A stretch of 64,000 bases of DNA, taken from Callaeas wilsoni (taxonomy: Eukaryota > Chordata > Aves > Passeriformes > Callaeidae). Made by a program: the position numbers and the translations under genes. This document shows, in pieces, positions 25,985 through 37,200 of this stretch. The stretch spans positions 321,642-385,641 of the forward strand of contig VWPU01005228.1 of NCBI GenBank assembly GCA_013398955.1, given 5' to 3'. Position 1 is the first letter of the stretch; each line of letters begins with the position of its first letter. The notes below the pieces were generated by a model. It saw nothing but the letters and a program-made list of their open reading frames with translations. It was not told where the DNA came from and did no database searches.

Positions 25985-28113
25985 CTTTCCTAACCACTGG
26001 CACTTGAAAAAAACCCCACTCAATCCTATTTAACCATAAAACCACAAGTCCTATGTGCCGAATTTCAGAATATGCTTTACAGTTGTGAGTTTCAAGCAGA
26101 TAAAACTAAACCCTTCCAAAGTCTAGACTGTCTATCTTTCTGAAAAGCTGTCTTCCACTCTTACCTGTTCTTTGAGCATAGCAAGTAGGAGTTCCATCCA
26201 GTGCCTAGGCCTGGTGAACACCGTTCTTGAAAACGTGCGCACACGTCAACCATTTTGGTTGGTATTACAAATTGCTCTAAACTGCAAACTGTCTGAAAGA
26301 TAAACATTGCTATGTTCATCCTTCTAGGACCAAAGTTGATCTTGTACATCTAACCTGTCTTTAACTCAGTGAAAGATTTGTAGGACCCTCAGCATTTGTC
26401 CTGGTTTTGTACCTACAAGCTTCAGTGAGAAATACACCATTAATTTCAGTTGGAACATTTTCAAACCTACAATACATGTTTCAAAATTCCTGCTTTTAGC
26501 TCATTTGCAGAGACATTCTAATGAAGTGATATGGATAATGATACAGTAGTAGATAATGATGCAAAATTACATTGTAGTCATACAGACCATCAGTAGTATG
26601 ATTCCTTTTAGAAAAGAGTATTTTTAAATAAAGAAACTCTGGTAGTCTCATATTTCCTTTAAAACAAAACAAAAGCCCACAAAAACCCCACCCAAAAAAA
26701 AAAAAAAAAAAAGATGCTGAATTCAAATAAAGAAAATAAAGGATCTGATCCTGCAATAAGAGTGTGTACAGAAATAGACCCTGCAGGACCCTGTAGACAG
26801 CAGTCATCATAACTTCAGCTATCGAGAAGGCAGGTGGCCACATGTGAGTTGCTGTCCTGTGCTTCCTTTGTCATAAAGGAAGAAATTAGCATGTTTAGGC
26901 AGTGCCTTTTTCTAGTCAGTTTTAGACTTCTGATTTAGAATTAATCATGTCCTATGAGTACTAATTTGTCTCCATTTATTACAAAAAGTGTCAAGATTGG
27001 TAGGTCAAACTATCTGTCATATAGATATTTACATTGGGTCAAAGGAATTCCACCCCAGATTTCCAAAAGAATACTTGCATTTGAAGCTTAGGACACTCTA
27101 GTACCAAGAAAAAATAGATTCCTACTGTGTATTCAATCTCACCACTGACATTGTTTTGTATCCTTAAATAGTATTAAAACTTTTTGACAGTTTTAATTAG
27201 TGTGTAGATAATTCCTGTTCTTTAAAATAAGCAGGGCCTAAATAATTAGTGAGCTATAAATAATTCAGATAGAAGAGACATTGAGGGCCTTCTAGAGACC
27301 ATAATCTATCAACAATTGGGAACATTAACATCAGGCATTCCAGCCATCTTTCTAATAAGAATATTAAATATGCAGCCAGATCCCAAAGATGAAAGTAGAG
27401 ATCTGACCTCCATTCAGCAACATAAATAATTAATCCGCCTGTCTATCTACCTATCATCAATCTACTAAACTCAATGCTTCAGCTTGTTCTGTAAGTTTTG
27501 TAGAAAGAGAGGACTTGGGGAATTAAATAAGTTTGTAACTAGAACAATGCAGTTTGAATAAACCTTTCTTGATTGCACTTGATCTTTTCAGGAGAGTCAT
27601 AAATCATTTTTTCCTTGTACTTGTACTGATTTCCACTCTTAACTTGAGGCTATCAGGGTTGAAAACGTAGTTTGCTACCCTGAGTGTTTTGTTTGCTGCA
27701 CTGTTATATACAAATGCTTTTTTTTTTTTTTTTGCTTCCATTGTCTCAGTGTTAGAAATAGCATTCAGCAAGAACAGCACATTCTACGTAAGGTCCTGCA
27801 ACGCTATTTACAGACAGGACTTGTTTAAAAAAATCTGATTTTTTGGCATCGTTGAATAGGGAAAAATTCTTGTGAGGAATCAAATCCACTGAATTGGGTG
27901 GGTAGCTGGTTGCTCTTTGGATGGTGATGGGAGCCTGTTGCAAGGACCCTTTCAACAGTATCTTCATCTGAATTATTCGAGACTTTCAAAGTGTTCTGAT
28001 GAATTTTTATAACCAAGATGTTTGATGGCCCTATGTGACCACTTCAGAAAATGCTTGATCCTTCTTGTTGTAGTATCTTAATCTGTGTACAAAACATCTG
28101 TTGTCTGTCTTTG
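25985..28113. other. unique AT-rich DNA, no gene seen
   Basis: No gene or repeat family is recognised. It includes an A/C-only tract ending in A19 (26676-26712) and a T16 run (27718-27733). Confidence 0.55.
26676..26712 (+). repeat. A/C-only tract with A19 run
   Basis: Thirty-seven bases of A and C only, ending in nineteen A residues (26694-26712). The poly-Phe part of the minus-strand open frame at 26496-26843 is a product of this run. Confidence 0.9.
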
Positions 28114-28195
28114 CTATATGCAATGGACATCTTTTGGTCAATTCTACATCAGGTCTATATGCAATGGACATCTTTTGGTCAATTCTACATCAGGT
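28114..28195 (+). repeat. exact 41-bp tandem duplication
   Basis: A 41-base unit beginning ctatatgcaatggacatc occurs twice in immediate succession (28114-28154 and 28155-28195) with no difference between copies. The unit is ordinary unique sequence, not low complexity. Perfect identity points to a recent event, or to an assembly duplication. Confidence 0.97.
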
Positions 28196-30411
28196 CTCTG
28201 ATGCTGCCAGATTTCCCACCCAGGAGGACCAACACAATTAAGTGCACAAATAGCATTTACCAGCTGGTCTGTGCATAGCCTGGGAAATGTCTGTGACTGT
28301 CCAAAACTCCCACTTTCTGCAGCAGTTAATCAAAAGCTTTGTTTGACAGGGGCTAGGAGTTCGGTCAGTCATCTTGTTTCAAGTCAGCCTGCTGTTTCAA
28401 ATCAGTTCATTATCTCATCTATGCAGAGACTAGCCAGAGAGTTTCTAAGACCACTGTGAGTGCATACAAGAATACCCTTCACACTCAGCCAAACAACAGT
28501 TGTAGCTGTAGGGCAAACTTCATCCTTATATCACTCTTATAACTTAAATTCCATGCCAACAGAAATACACAAATTACTTCGACAGGTAAATGTGTAGAAT
28601 ACAGAGGAGCTAAAAATACTATTCAGGGCTACTTCTTGGAAAGGGAAGTCTTTCAATGCTTTGCAATCCTTATTCCGCTTTCTGTACTAGACAGAATAGA
28701 TGAAGATCACAAAGCTCTGAAAATCATAAAGACAGAAATTTCTATTCAACCTCGTGCATTTATGAGTATGCCACTCCACTTTGGGAAATTATTTACATTT
28801 TTGTTTTAAAATGTGAAGCATGTCTGCCTTTTTAAATATCTCTTAGTACTTATATATACTCTTAGAGGGCTTCTCAGCTATGGTCCTGTTCAAATTGCAG
28901 TAATACTTCTACTCCCATTATTATAGCCAACCTCTTCTAAATGTGAACAATTATTTAAAAAAAAACCAAAAACCAAAAAAAGTCAGCTTTATCTTATTTG
29001 TATTAATTATATTCTGTACTCCATTTGTTTTGTGTGTCATTAAATACATTTGGGAAAAGATTCATTTTCGTTGTTCCTACACATGTTTTTTCATTATAAT
29101 TGTTTCTATTGCAGAACTAATTAAATATCCCAAAGTTCTCTCTTTTAAATGTAATTACCTTTTAATGAAATGTATACATATTTCCCACTATTTTTGGTCA
29201 ACCTTTAGCTACTTTTTCTTTCTCTCCCTTCCACTTACTGCTGCAATTACACTTTGCACTTAAATAATGCTATTAACATGAGAATTTTGACAGAGGCAAA
29301 AAAAGTTCACTCTAGCTTATACAGATTGGATAATCACAGGGTATTATAACCTAGATTTCAAGAAACAGGTCTCAAGTTTTTTTACCCTGCTATTTTGATG
29401 CCTGGCTTAGCACATTTTATCCTTATTTACATGTCTTAAACTTCTCTGGAAATACTAATTTAATAATCAGTCCAACAAAGTGCCTTCAGACAGGAGGAAT
29501 CTAGAAAGGTTTTCTAAGGTCAAGTACCTGACTTTCTTACTGACTTGTTTCCTTTCACTGAAAATAGTCTTCTAAACTTACCATAACCAAAGCTGGATAG
29601 TTGAATATTGTAAGATACATGATGTGGACATCGCCTTAAAATGTTTCAGATTGCAAAACTTAACCAATGGCCCTCTGAAACTAACTGTCTTGAAAAGACA
29701 GACTTATGTGTCTTGACTTTAAGTGAATATAAGACATTAGTTTCCTGACTGCTAGAACTTTCCTTCTGCTTCATGTGAGAACTGTCTCATGTGGTTATTA
29801 ACAGTCTGTTGGGCCTAACAATGGAGATAAATGCTAGCTGTGATTCATTATAAAATGTTTGATGGTATGACCTTTCTGCAGCTAGTTCTCTAAACCCTCA
29901 TAATGTAAAACATCAGGGAAGTCAGAACCCACAATAGCAAGAAAAAAAGAAAAAAAAGAGACAATTCAAGAGGACAGACAATTATGGAGGCAATTGACTG
30001 GACAATGATTTTGTGAGTCACATGTTCTTAGCTTAGTTTTCCAGGAGTCTCTATCATTCGCTCAATCTATTGGATAAATTATATAGCTGATAGGTAAAAT
30101 TAGGATAGGTGGAGCATGCTCAGGAACCAGCTCACCTAAAGCCATTTATGAATAAATTATCAAATCTTCATGTGGGGAAACAAGACATTTATACAGGGCA
30201 ACATAGCAGGCCACTAAACCATGCTGAAATTGCTCTTTTACAATTGTTTCTCAAGAAAAAAACCTGATCATAATTGTGTGAAGTCATTTGTACCAATTTG
30301 GTATTACATCCTTCAGTTGTCAAGTGTAAGGCCCCAAAGAAATCATTCAATGAGACTTTTAAGGTCTTATGGTTGTTCATATACTCTGAGTTAGATGCAC
30401 AGGAAAAATAC
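28196..30411. other. unique AT-rich DNA, no gene seen
   Basis: No gene or repeat family is recognised. The open frame at 28943-29263 is AT-driven and hydrophobic, with no recognisable domain. Confidence 0.55.
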
Positions 30412-30886
30412 AAACAAGGTATTCTCAGGAGGTCAAAATAACAAGAAGAACTTTACTGACAACTTTAGAAAATCAGAGAACTTTGGCAAAAGGTTTAGAG
30501 CAGCATTCAGTCAATATAAAATGCTTCCCAAAGCACTAGCTTGCCCCAATGAACTTAGCAAACTCTAAGCCCATTTGCTTTTAAGTTACTCAAAAATTCC
30601 AAGAGGAGGGAATAAGACAAAGGAGAAAGAAAACATATAGAAAAGAACAAACATAACTACAATAAACATAACTACCACTCCTGGTTCCAGCACTGTTCAC
30701 TGACAGAGATTCCAAGAGGAAGTGGGGTCCCATATTCAACTGATAGAAATTCCAAGAGGAGGTAGGGTTAAGACAGGAGGCACCTGCCTCATGTTCTGCT
30801 TTAAATACCCCTTGGGCTTCCTGGGCCCTTCCCCCAGGTGGGACTTCCTGTCTGGTGGCCACTCAGGAGCTGGGATAGGGGCTCCA
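30412..30886 (-). mobile_element. probable ERV LTR, minus strand
   Basis: Read on the minus strand, the segment has the layout of an LTR. It starts TGGAGCCCC at 30886, has a TATA-like tatttaaag near 30810, and carries an AGTAAA polyadenylation-like signal near 30458. A TG-start is present, but a matching CA-end and target duplication could not be placed, so the left edge is approximate. An 'attccaagagga' motif occurs three times (30595, 30710, 30749), suggesting internal repeats. It differs in sequence from the TGTGGTG LTRs elsewhere in the window. No retroviral coding sequence is attached. The family is not identified. Confidence 0.5.
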
Positions 30887-30941
30887 GAGGTAGGTGCGGA
30901 GCATTGCCTTTGCTATGCCAAGGATTGGCAGCCACTGTAGG

Positions 30942-31036
30942 GGCGTGGCGTGGCGTGGCGTGGCGTGGCGTGGCGTGGCGTGGCGTGGCGTGGCGTGGCG
31001 TGGCGTGGCGTGGCGTGGCGTGGCGTGGCGTGGCGT
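30942..31036 (+). repeat. (GGCGT)19 CpG minisatellite
   Basis: Nineteen perfect GGCGT pentamers (95 nt), each with one CpG. GG doublets separated by three bases throughout could allow two-tetrad G-quadruplex folding on this strand. The unit has no stop in any frame on either strand, which explains four overlapping open frames with repeated Gly-Val-Ala-Trp-Arg or His-Ala-Thr-Pro-Arg blocks. None of those is a gene. Confidence 0.97.
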
Positions 31037-31419
31037 GCCGCGGGAAGCAGGACATTGCCTCACTAGAGCGAGGCCTGTCCTTTCTACCACACACACAAAC
31101 AGAATGCATGGAGCTAGCAATCCTTCCAGGCTCTCACAGCAGGCATGTGGCATTGGTAATTTCTGTGGCTTAGTGCAAGATTGAGGGCTGCAGGGGGATT
31201 TCTGAAGCCAGGGAAACGTGACCAAGGGCAGAGACCCCTCCAGGAGGCAGCAACTCTTCATGAGCAAATGCAGCACATCTAAATGGCCCGAGGGAGTGCC
31301 AGACCCAGGAGCACTGCCAGCAGAGTGGGCAAACAGAGTGTGGTGCAGCAGCCAGGGAATGGCATGGCAGTTTGCAAAGGGAGGGTGGGGGGATGACGAC
31401 GACGACTTGCACCTTGCTT
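31037..31419. other. GC-raised flank, possibly CR1 5' leader
   Basis: This stretch is GC-richer than the window and leads without a break into the CR1 5' fragment, so it may be the element's 5' untranslated region. I cannot place the true 5' end. It has a short GAC repeat at 31397-31408 and no convincing open frame. Confidence 0.35.
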
Positions 31420-31836
31420 GTAGGTCTGCATCCCGAGGAAGTGCTCTAGGTCTCTTCCATAGTGGTGGATACTTGCCTCAGAGTTAACGCCTGTGTTTCT
31501 ACAGAGAAAGCCCATGAGATGTCTGATGCTTCCATGCAGAAAGAACTGGTAAGGAAGGAGACTGCTGTACACAGCTGTAGACACCCACAAGCAAGGTTTG
31601 CAAGGAGAAACTGTACCAACTGCACACAGTGGATACGATAGAAAGAAACAATGAGTTCTCACAGTGGATGTCTCTATTAAGATGTACTATGGAACCCACC
31701 TGCCAGCCTGACAGGGAGTCACATGAGTTATGCTGCCATCAGGGAGCTAAGGTCCGAGATGTTGCTGAGAGGGTGCCACAACTAGTCAAGGCAGACACTA
31801 CTATCCCCTACTACTCTTTCATGTGGGCATGAATGA
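31420..31836 (+). mobile_element. CR1 LINE 5' fragment with ORF1-like remnant
   Basis: The + strand matches the start of a CR1 element, not its usual 3' tail. The strongest part is the short frame ending at 31829, which reads ...CCHQGAKVRDVAERVPQLVKADT and then ...SFMWA before a stop. It resembles the start of the CR1 first-protein region that leads into the esterase-like (SGNH) domain and its 'HVGTND' motif. The match breaks at the frame's end, so the catalytic part is missing. Reverse transcriptase and 3' tail are absent downstream. A 5' piece without the 3' end is the reverse of normal CR1 truncation and suggests a later deletion or rearrangement. The assignment is from memory of the family. 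Confidence 0.7.
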
Positions 31837-33988
31837 AGTGCAAGTCACTGCATGTGTGTGAAATATCAATCCAATGTAATGTTATTTTATCTTCATTTTA
31901 AAGTCCCTTTTTGCAGATTCAATTAGAAAAACATAGAAGCAATTTCTCAAGTTCCTTCTAAGAATGGAAAAGGAGTGTGTTCAAATCTGTCTGCCTCGCC
32001 CAAAATCATGTCACCTCCAAATCTGTGTAAAAAGTAACTGACTTCTGCCCTTACTTTGTATGGACATGTTAGCCACTCTTCTGTTTGGATATGTAATTAT
32101 TTAACACTAATAGTGCATGGTGTTGGATGTATTGACATAATTTAATATACAGTATGCTCAAATACTGTTCCTTATAGAGAAAGTGTGTGAATGGGTTGAA
32201 GAGTGAGTGGCAGCTCACACATGCAAAACCTGTGAGGTGAATTAGCAATCTTAAATATGTATGACTGATTACTGTGCACAGGTTCCTTATTAATGTGGAA
32301 GATGGTCATGAAAATAGTCTTTGTCATCTACACATCACAATTTGATGTTCTGCATTCAATCAAAAAATTCCATAATTTATAAAGTAGTGTTGTGTTATGG
32401 ACGTTGGCTCCTGCACCTTCTTTTCAAAGACCTTATCTGAAAAGGAGAAGCTTGATTGGTTTCTGTAACCTGCCAGACTTATCTGCCAAATAAGAGTTTC
32501 CAAATAGAGACTTCTGGGTGCAGGTTATGCTGTGAGGTTATGTTTGAAAGTGTGTGGGAAACATGAACTACCTCATTTAATAATAAGATAATAATAACTT
32601 CATTAGTCTCTAAAGATAATGACACAGATTAATATTTGCTTTGATATTCATACCTGGAAAACATGCTGTTTTTGAAAAGTAGTGTGATGGCAAAAGGGAG
32701 CAGCATTTGTTCACCTTCAGAGGTACTTGATATCACATAATGCAAAATCTGAGAGTGGGCAGCACCATTCCCTACAAAAAAAAAAATCCTTTGCCTTTCT
32801 AATTTGGATGAATACAACAGAGGAAGAAAAATCTCAGATTTTGCAACAGTGATAGAGAATTATATTAATTCTTTATGTCTCATACTGTCAGACTATTTAA
32901 AATTTAATAATCAGAAATGTAGATGATCAGTTGAAGGCTATTATTCCTGGTCATCAATGCTGAACAGCCAATAAAATATATTCTGAAGTTACCAAGAGAT
33001 TATCTTCTGTCTTCTTATGAAAGAAATACTTGTTATTTCCCAGACTGTACTGAAACCACTTCCAATCATTAAAAAATCTTAATCAGAATAATCTTAAACT
33101 AGATTTTTTTGCCAGGCTAAATGTCAAGGCCAAAACTAAACTACGGAATCCTTCTATTTTCAATTGTATGCACAGTGAGGGATGATCATACACAAAATGC
33201 TGAAATAATGGTTGAAAGTGTAAATTTATTCTGGGCTAGCTTTCTAAATGTTTGAAATATATTAATGTAAAACTGCATCATCTCTTTTATGCATGTATAA
33301 CAGTACAGGTATCAGTAGACTTACTGTTGTCAAGATCTGGAATAATGCTTCAACTAGATACTTTCCTCTTTTGACATGTACATTAAATGTGCATAGAGTG
33401 TTCGTAAAAATTCTTTATAGGGTTCTTTTCAGTGTAATTCTAATGTGGACTGAGGATATGGAATGTTACCTTGACAGAAGTAAAGATGTGTCCCCTGCCT
33501 GTCTATTTGTATAGGTTGAACATAACATCAGCTAAAATAAGGTAGAGAGCTATAGTTTAAAACTCATCAAGAGCATGTTAAATTAAGGTGGTTTTGTCTA
33601 TACAGAAAGAGTAAATATGTTTAGCAGGTCATTCTCCTGCTAATATGCAGCAAGTTACATGGTTATTCACTTTCATTTTACTAGAAGCTGCAGTGTACAC
33701 TTAACCAAAAGAGAGGGTGTCACCAGTATTTGATAAACAATATTTTTACAAAGTTTCTTCCTCTTCAAAAGCTCTCCAGGGGAAAAGATACTGGTAATTT
33801 ACTTTTATTGAAGCTGATCTTACTTGGGAGTAAACATGTTTGAGCGTTATGACTGAAGATAGATAAGGCCTCTGTGCCTCCCATTCTGAAATCCAAAGAA
33901 GCATCAATGATGAAAATTTTCATGCTGTGCCTCTCTAATTTGTACAATTGGACGCATTTAAGACATATTTTCATAGAACCACAGAACA
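31837..33988. other. unique AT-rich DNA, no gene seen
   Basis: No gene or repeat family is recognised between the CR1 5' fragment and copy B of the unnamed repeat. Confidence 0.55.
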
Positions 33989-34258
33989 CAGTGCTTACTT
34001 TGTGCTTTTTGTTCTGCTGCTGCCCCACACAGGTGTCTGGTGGGTTTTGTTGTTTTTGATTATTGGAAAGACTTTTATTTGTACCTTCATGAGGATGAAT
34101 GAACAGAGAACAGCCATATTCTGCTCAGTGACATAAAATGCAACAGATTCCTAGCTCAGATATAGATGCTGAATGGTTTCTGATACTCAGTAGATTAGAC
34201 ACCTTCTGGTAAAAATCAGGCAATTACAAAAGATATGGTAGCTTCAACATTATTTTTG
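33989..34258 (+). repeat. unnamed interspersed repeat, copy B
   Basis: Second copy of the unit at 25723-25984, same orientation, about 8.3 kb away. It is slightly longer because of small insertions (near 34155-34165 and 34195-34200). Landmarks are listed under copy A. The flanks of the two copies do not match, so this is dispersal of a unit and not a large segmental duplication. Confidence 0.85.
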
Positions 34259-37200
34259 AGTATTTGAGTAGTTTATTTGGAGTATTTTTGCTTCTCAATG
34301 ACTATAAGTTTATTTTCAATTTTCTCATATTCATACTGCCACTTACACATTTTCTCAGGGACAACTATTCTCAGCTTCAACAGTACTCGGTTCCCATTTC
34401 ACAGCTTGTCAAATGGCTACTCAGGCAGAAAAAAATCAACCCATATGTAGTCTCTGTAGACTGAAAATTAGCTTACTCATAGTTATGTCTTCTCATGGGA
34501 ATTATCAATTCACTGATTGCTGAAAAGGCTGCCAGCACTAAGCGGAGTCCTCAACGATCACTGGGAAAAAAAAAAAAAAGTAACGCCAGTAACCTCTGCT
34601 TTGTATGAGCTCAGTAAAGTTTGTCTGCGTTCATACTCACTCACACTGGCTGCACAATCACTTGTCTTTTTGATCTAGTTGTCAAACGAGTCCTGTATTT
34701 TGAAGCCACAAGACAGGATTACTTTCACTTAACTTTCAACGTTTACAATGTAGCTTTCCACATATGAGGTGGTTATCCTAAGCTTCCTTTTTACAGCAGA
34801 CAGTTAATCACTTAGTGATATGATTCATCTGACCTGTGTTAGACATCAGTTTTAGGATAAATCTACAGCTGCTCAGATTAATCCTATCTAATGTGACTTT
34901 ATCATAGAGCAATAAGAGTATTAGAGACTTAGAAATAAATGTAAATATTCCTATTTTTTTTCTACAAGCCTCCTTTGATGAAATACAGAAAATTAGAACT
35001 TTTAATATCTTTTCTGACAGAATACGCTAATAACAGAAAACTGCATAGATCAGACTCTCTGGGTTAATCAGGGTTCTCCATGTGCTGTGGAATCCAGTGA
35101 CTATTAAAGATTTTTAATTTCTACTCAACATACTCCTATTAATAGATACAAAAATATTATTAAGAAGAATTTATTTCCTGGATTATTTTAAACGACAGAT
35201 TCAATACAGTCGAGTAGGAACATTCAGTTATATTTAACTTTCCTTATGAGTGGTTTGACTTGATGATCTGACCTCTTAATCAAGGATTTTATGATTCTGA
35301 TGAGTTGATGTCTATGTTTCTTAAATATTAATGTCGACAATTTATAGAACTGAAGGATTTTTCCACCAATGTCTTAAAACTGTAATTCCAATGCTCCAAT
35401 GAACTATGTTAATATGGCAGCAGTATTTTCTTATGACTCTGCACTAAATCTGAGACTCCTTTTTAGTAAACAAAATGATATCACATATCAACTCAATTTA
35501 AAGAAATGGAAGCAAAACATTAAATTGGTATTCAGCTAAACAGCAACGCAATTTGTGTAGGATTAAGTATCAATTGAAATCTGATATGATACAACGCATA
35601 CATTTTATCCAACCCTTGCTTTCTAACAGTAGTTGCCATAACTACTAAAATATTTTCCCTATAAGTTTCCTGATTTAGCTGTATACACAGCAGTCAGAAA
35701 TACTGTTATATATGAGAAATTATGAGTTGCTACAAATGGTGCAAAGAGCTACATGATGCCATATTTTTTTTCCAACATGTGGTAAAGGAGGGTTGGGTGT
35801 GGATGAGTGAATACTACTATCACTTAGTTGAGACTCACACATACAAAGACTTTTAAATAGATGTCCTGCCTGCTCTTGCCAATCCATGCTAAAAGTCAGG
35901 CCATTGAATCTACTGTTTATCCGCAGGATATTAATGTCTAAATACAATGGCTTTCCCCAACACTACTTGTGTAATGGTCTGTTCCCTCTGTCAGTCTCTT
36001 TGCATCTGGTCCTTGAAGACTTTAGGAGGTGACCAATTCAGCCCCTTTCATTGTGCAATAATCTTTGAAATAAATGAACACAAGATCACACCAATAAGTC
36101 CTAAAATAAAAAGAAGTCTACAGAGATCACTATTATTCACCTGTCTCCAGATGGGACATGGAGAGACAGCTGACCTATGTGTAAAACACCAGAATAAATA
36201 TTAAGGATATGATTCTCTGGAAATCCATATCCAATATAGAGTAAGATGACTGGGAGAAGTGGACGTTAAGGTATATTTTTCTTCAACATAATTGCTGTTG
36301 GACTAATTTTTAGTGCTTGTTACCGAGAATATTAGATTTTGTAGGCCCCTGTTGAATATTCAGCTATTATATCTGTATAAGGATGCCAGGCATTCTGCTC
36401 AGTCCTCCAAATCTTATGAGGTAATGTGTATAAATGATATGACACAGATGCTGACCTTTTTTTCTATCTTTAAGTAGAAATTGTCTTGCTTAACTCTTTA
36501 AGGTTCTTCCAGCTTTCTTCAGCTTTCTGTGGAAAGTATAAGGCAAGATTCTGCAGGGGAAGAAAAACTTCCCACATATGACTGGTAACTGTATATATAA
36601 GAGAGAAGAGAGTTGTGTTTGTGCAGGAAGTCTTAACATCAGAATTTATCATCTTGTATGTTTGAATTTGTAAATAAAAGTTTATAAACAGGACAACTTC
36701 AAAATAAAGCCTCAAAATAATTTGCCACATGGGGTAAAAAATACCAGAGGAAAAAAAAGCCACATAAAGATGGAAAAAAGTAAAAAAAAGTTTTCAGATG
36801 CATTCATCAGGATTATCTACTCAATCTTTTCATCATTGCTTACCATCCAGCATGTTCTTCTGAATCACAAATACATGCAGTTTATCAATTACTGTTAATT
36901 TTGTCAGTTATGAACTACATAACTTCCCAAAGTCTGTAAGGGTTGTGTAGATATTGCACATTCAGTATTTTGGCAGTATGACTTCTGTGAGGGCTTTGCT
37001 ACTGGTTAGCCAGAAGAGTCAAAGGTGCTTGCATGAAAGCAGTTTACCCTGAATGTATTTTGGCTGAGGTACACAATTTTCTTTATGCAAGGAAGAGAAC
37101 CCCAGCCAAAAAACTGAAGAGGTCACAAGAAATTTAGATAAATCTAACTTTCAGTTCTTGTTCCATGACAAAGAAGAGAATGAAACTTTTAAAAAGTAAT

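Noticed and set aside
26496..26843. 115-codon minus-strand open frame with a Phe run
   Set aside because: The Phe run is the A19 tract read in reverse. No domain is recognised.
30801..31276. Overlapping open frames on both strands with repeated Gly-Val-Ala-Trp-Arg or His-Ala-Thr-Pro-Arg blocks
   Set aside because: They are produced by the GGCGT pentamer, which contains no stop in any frame on either strand.
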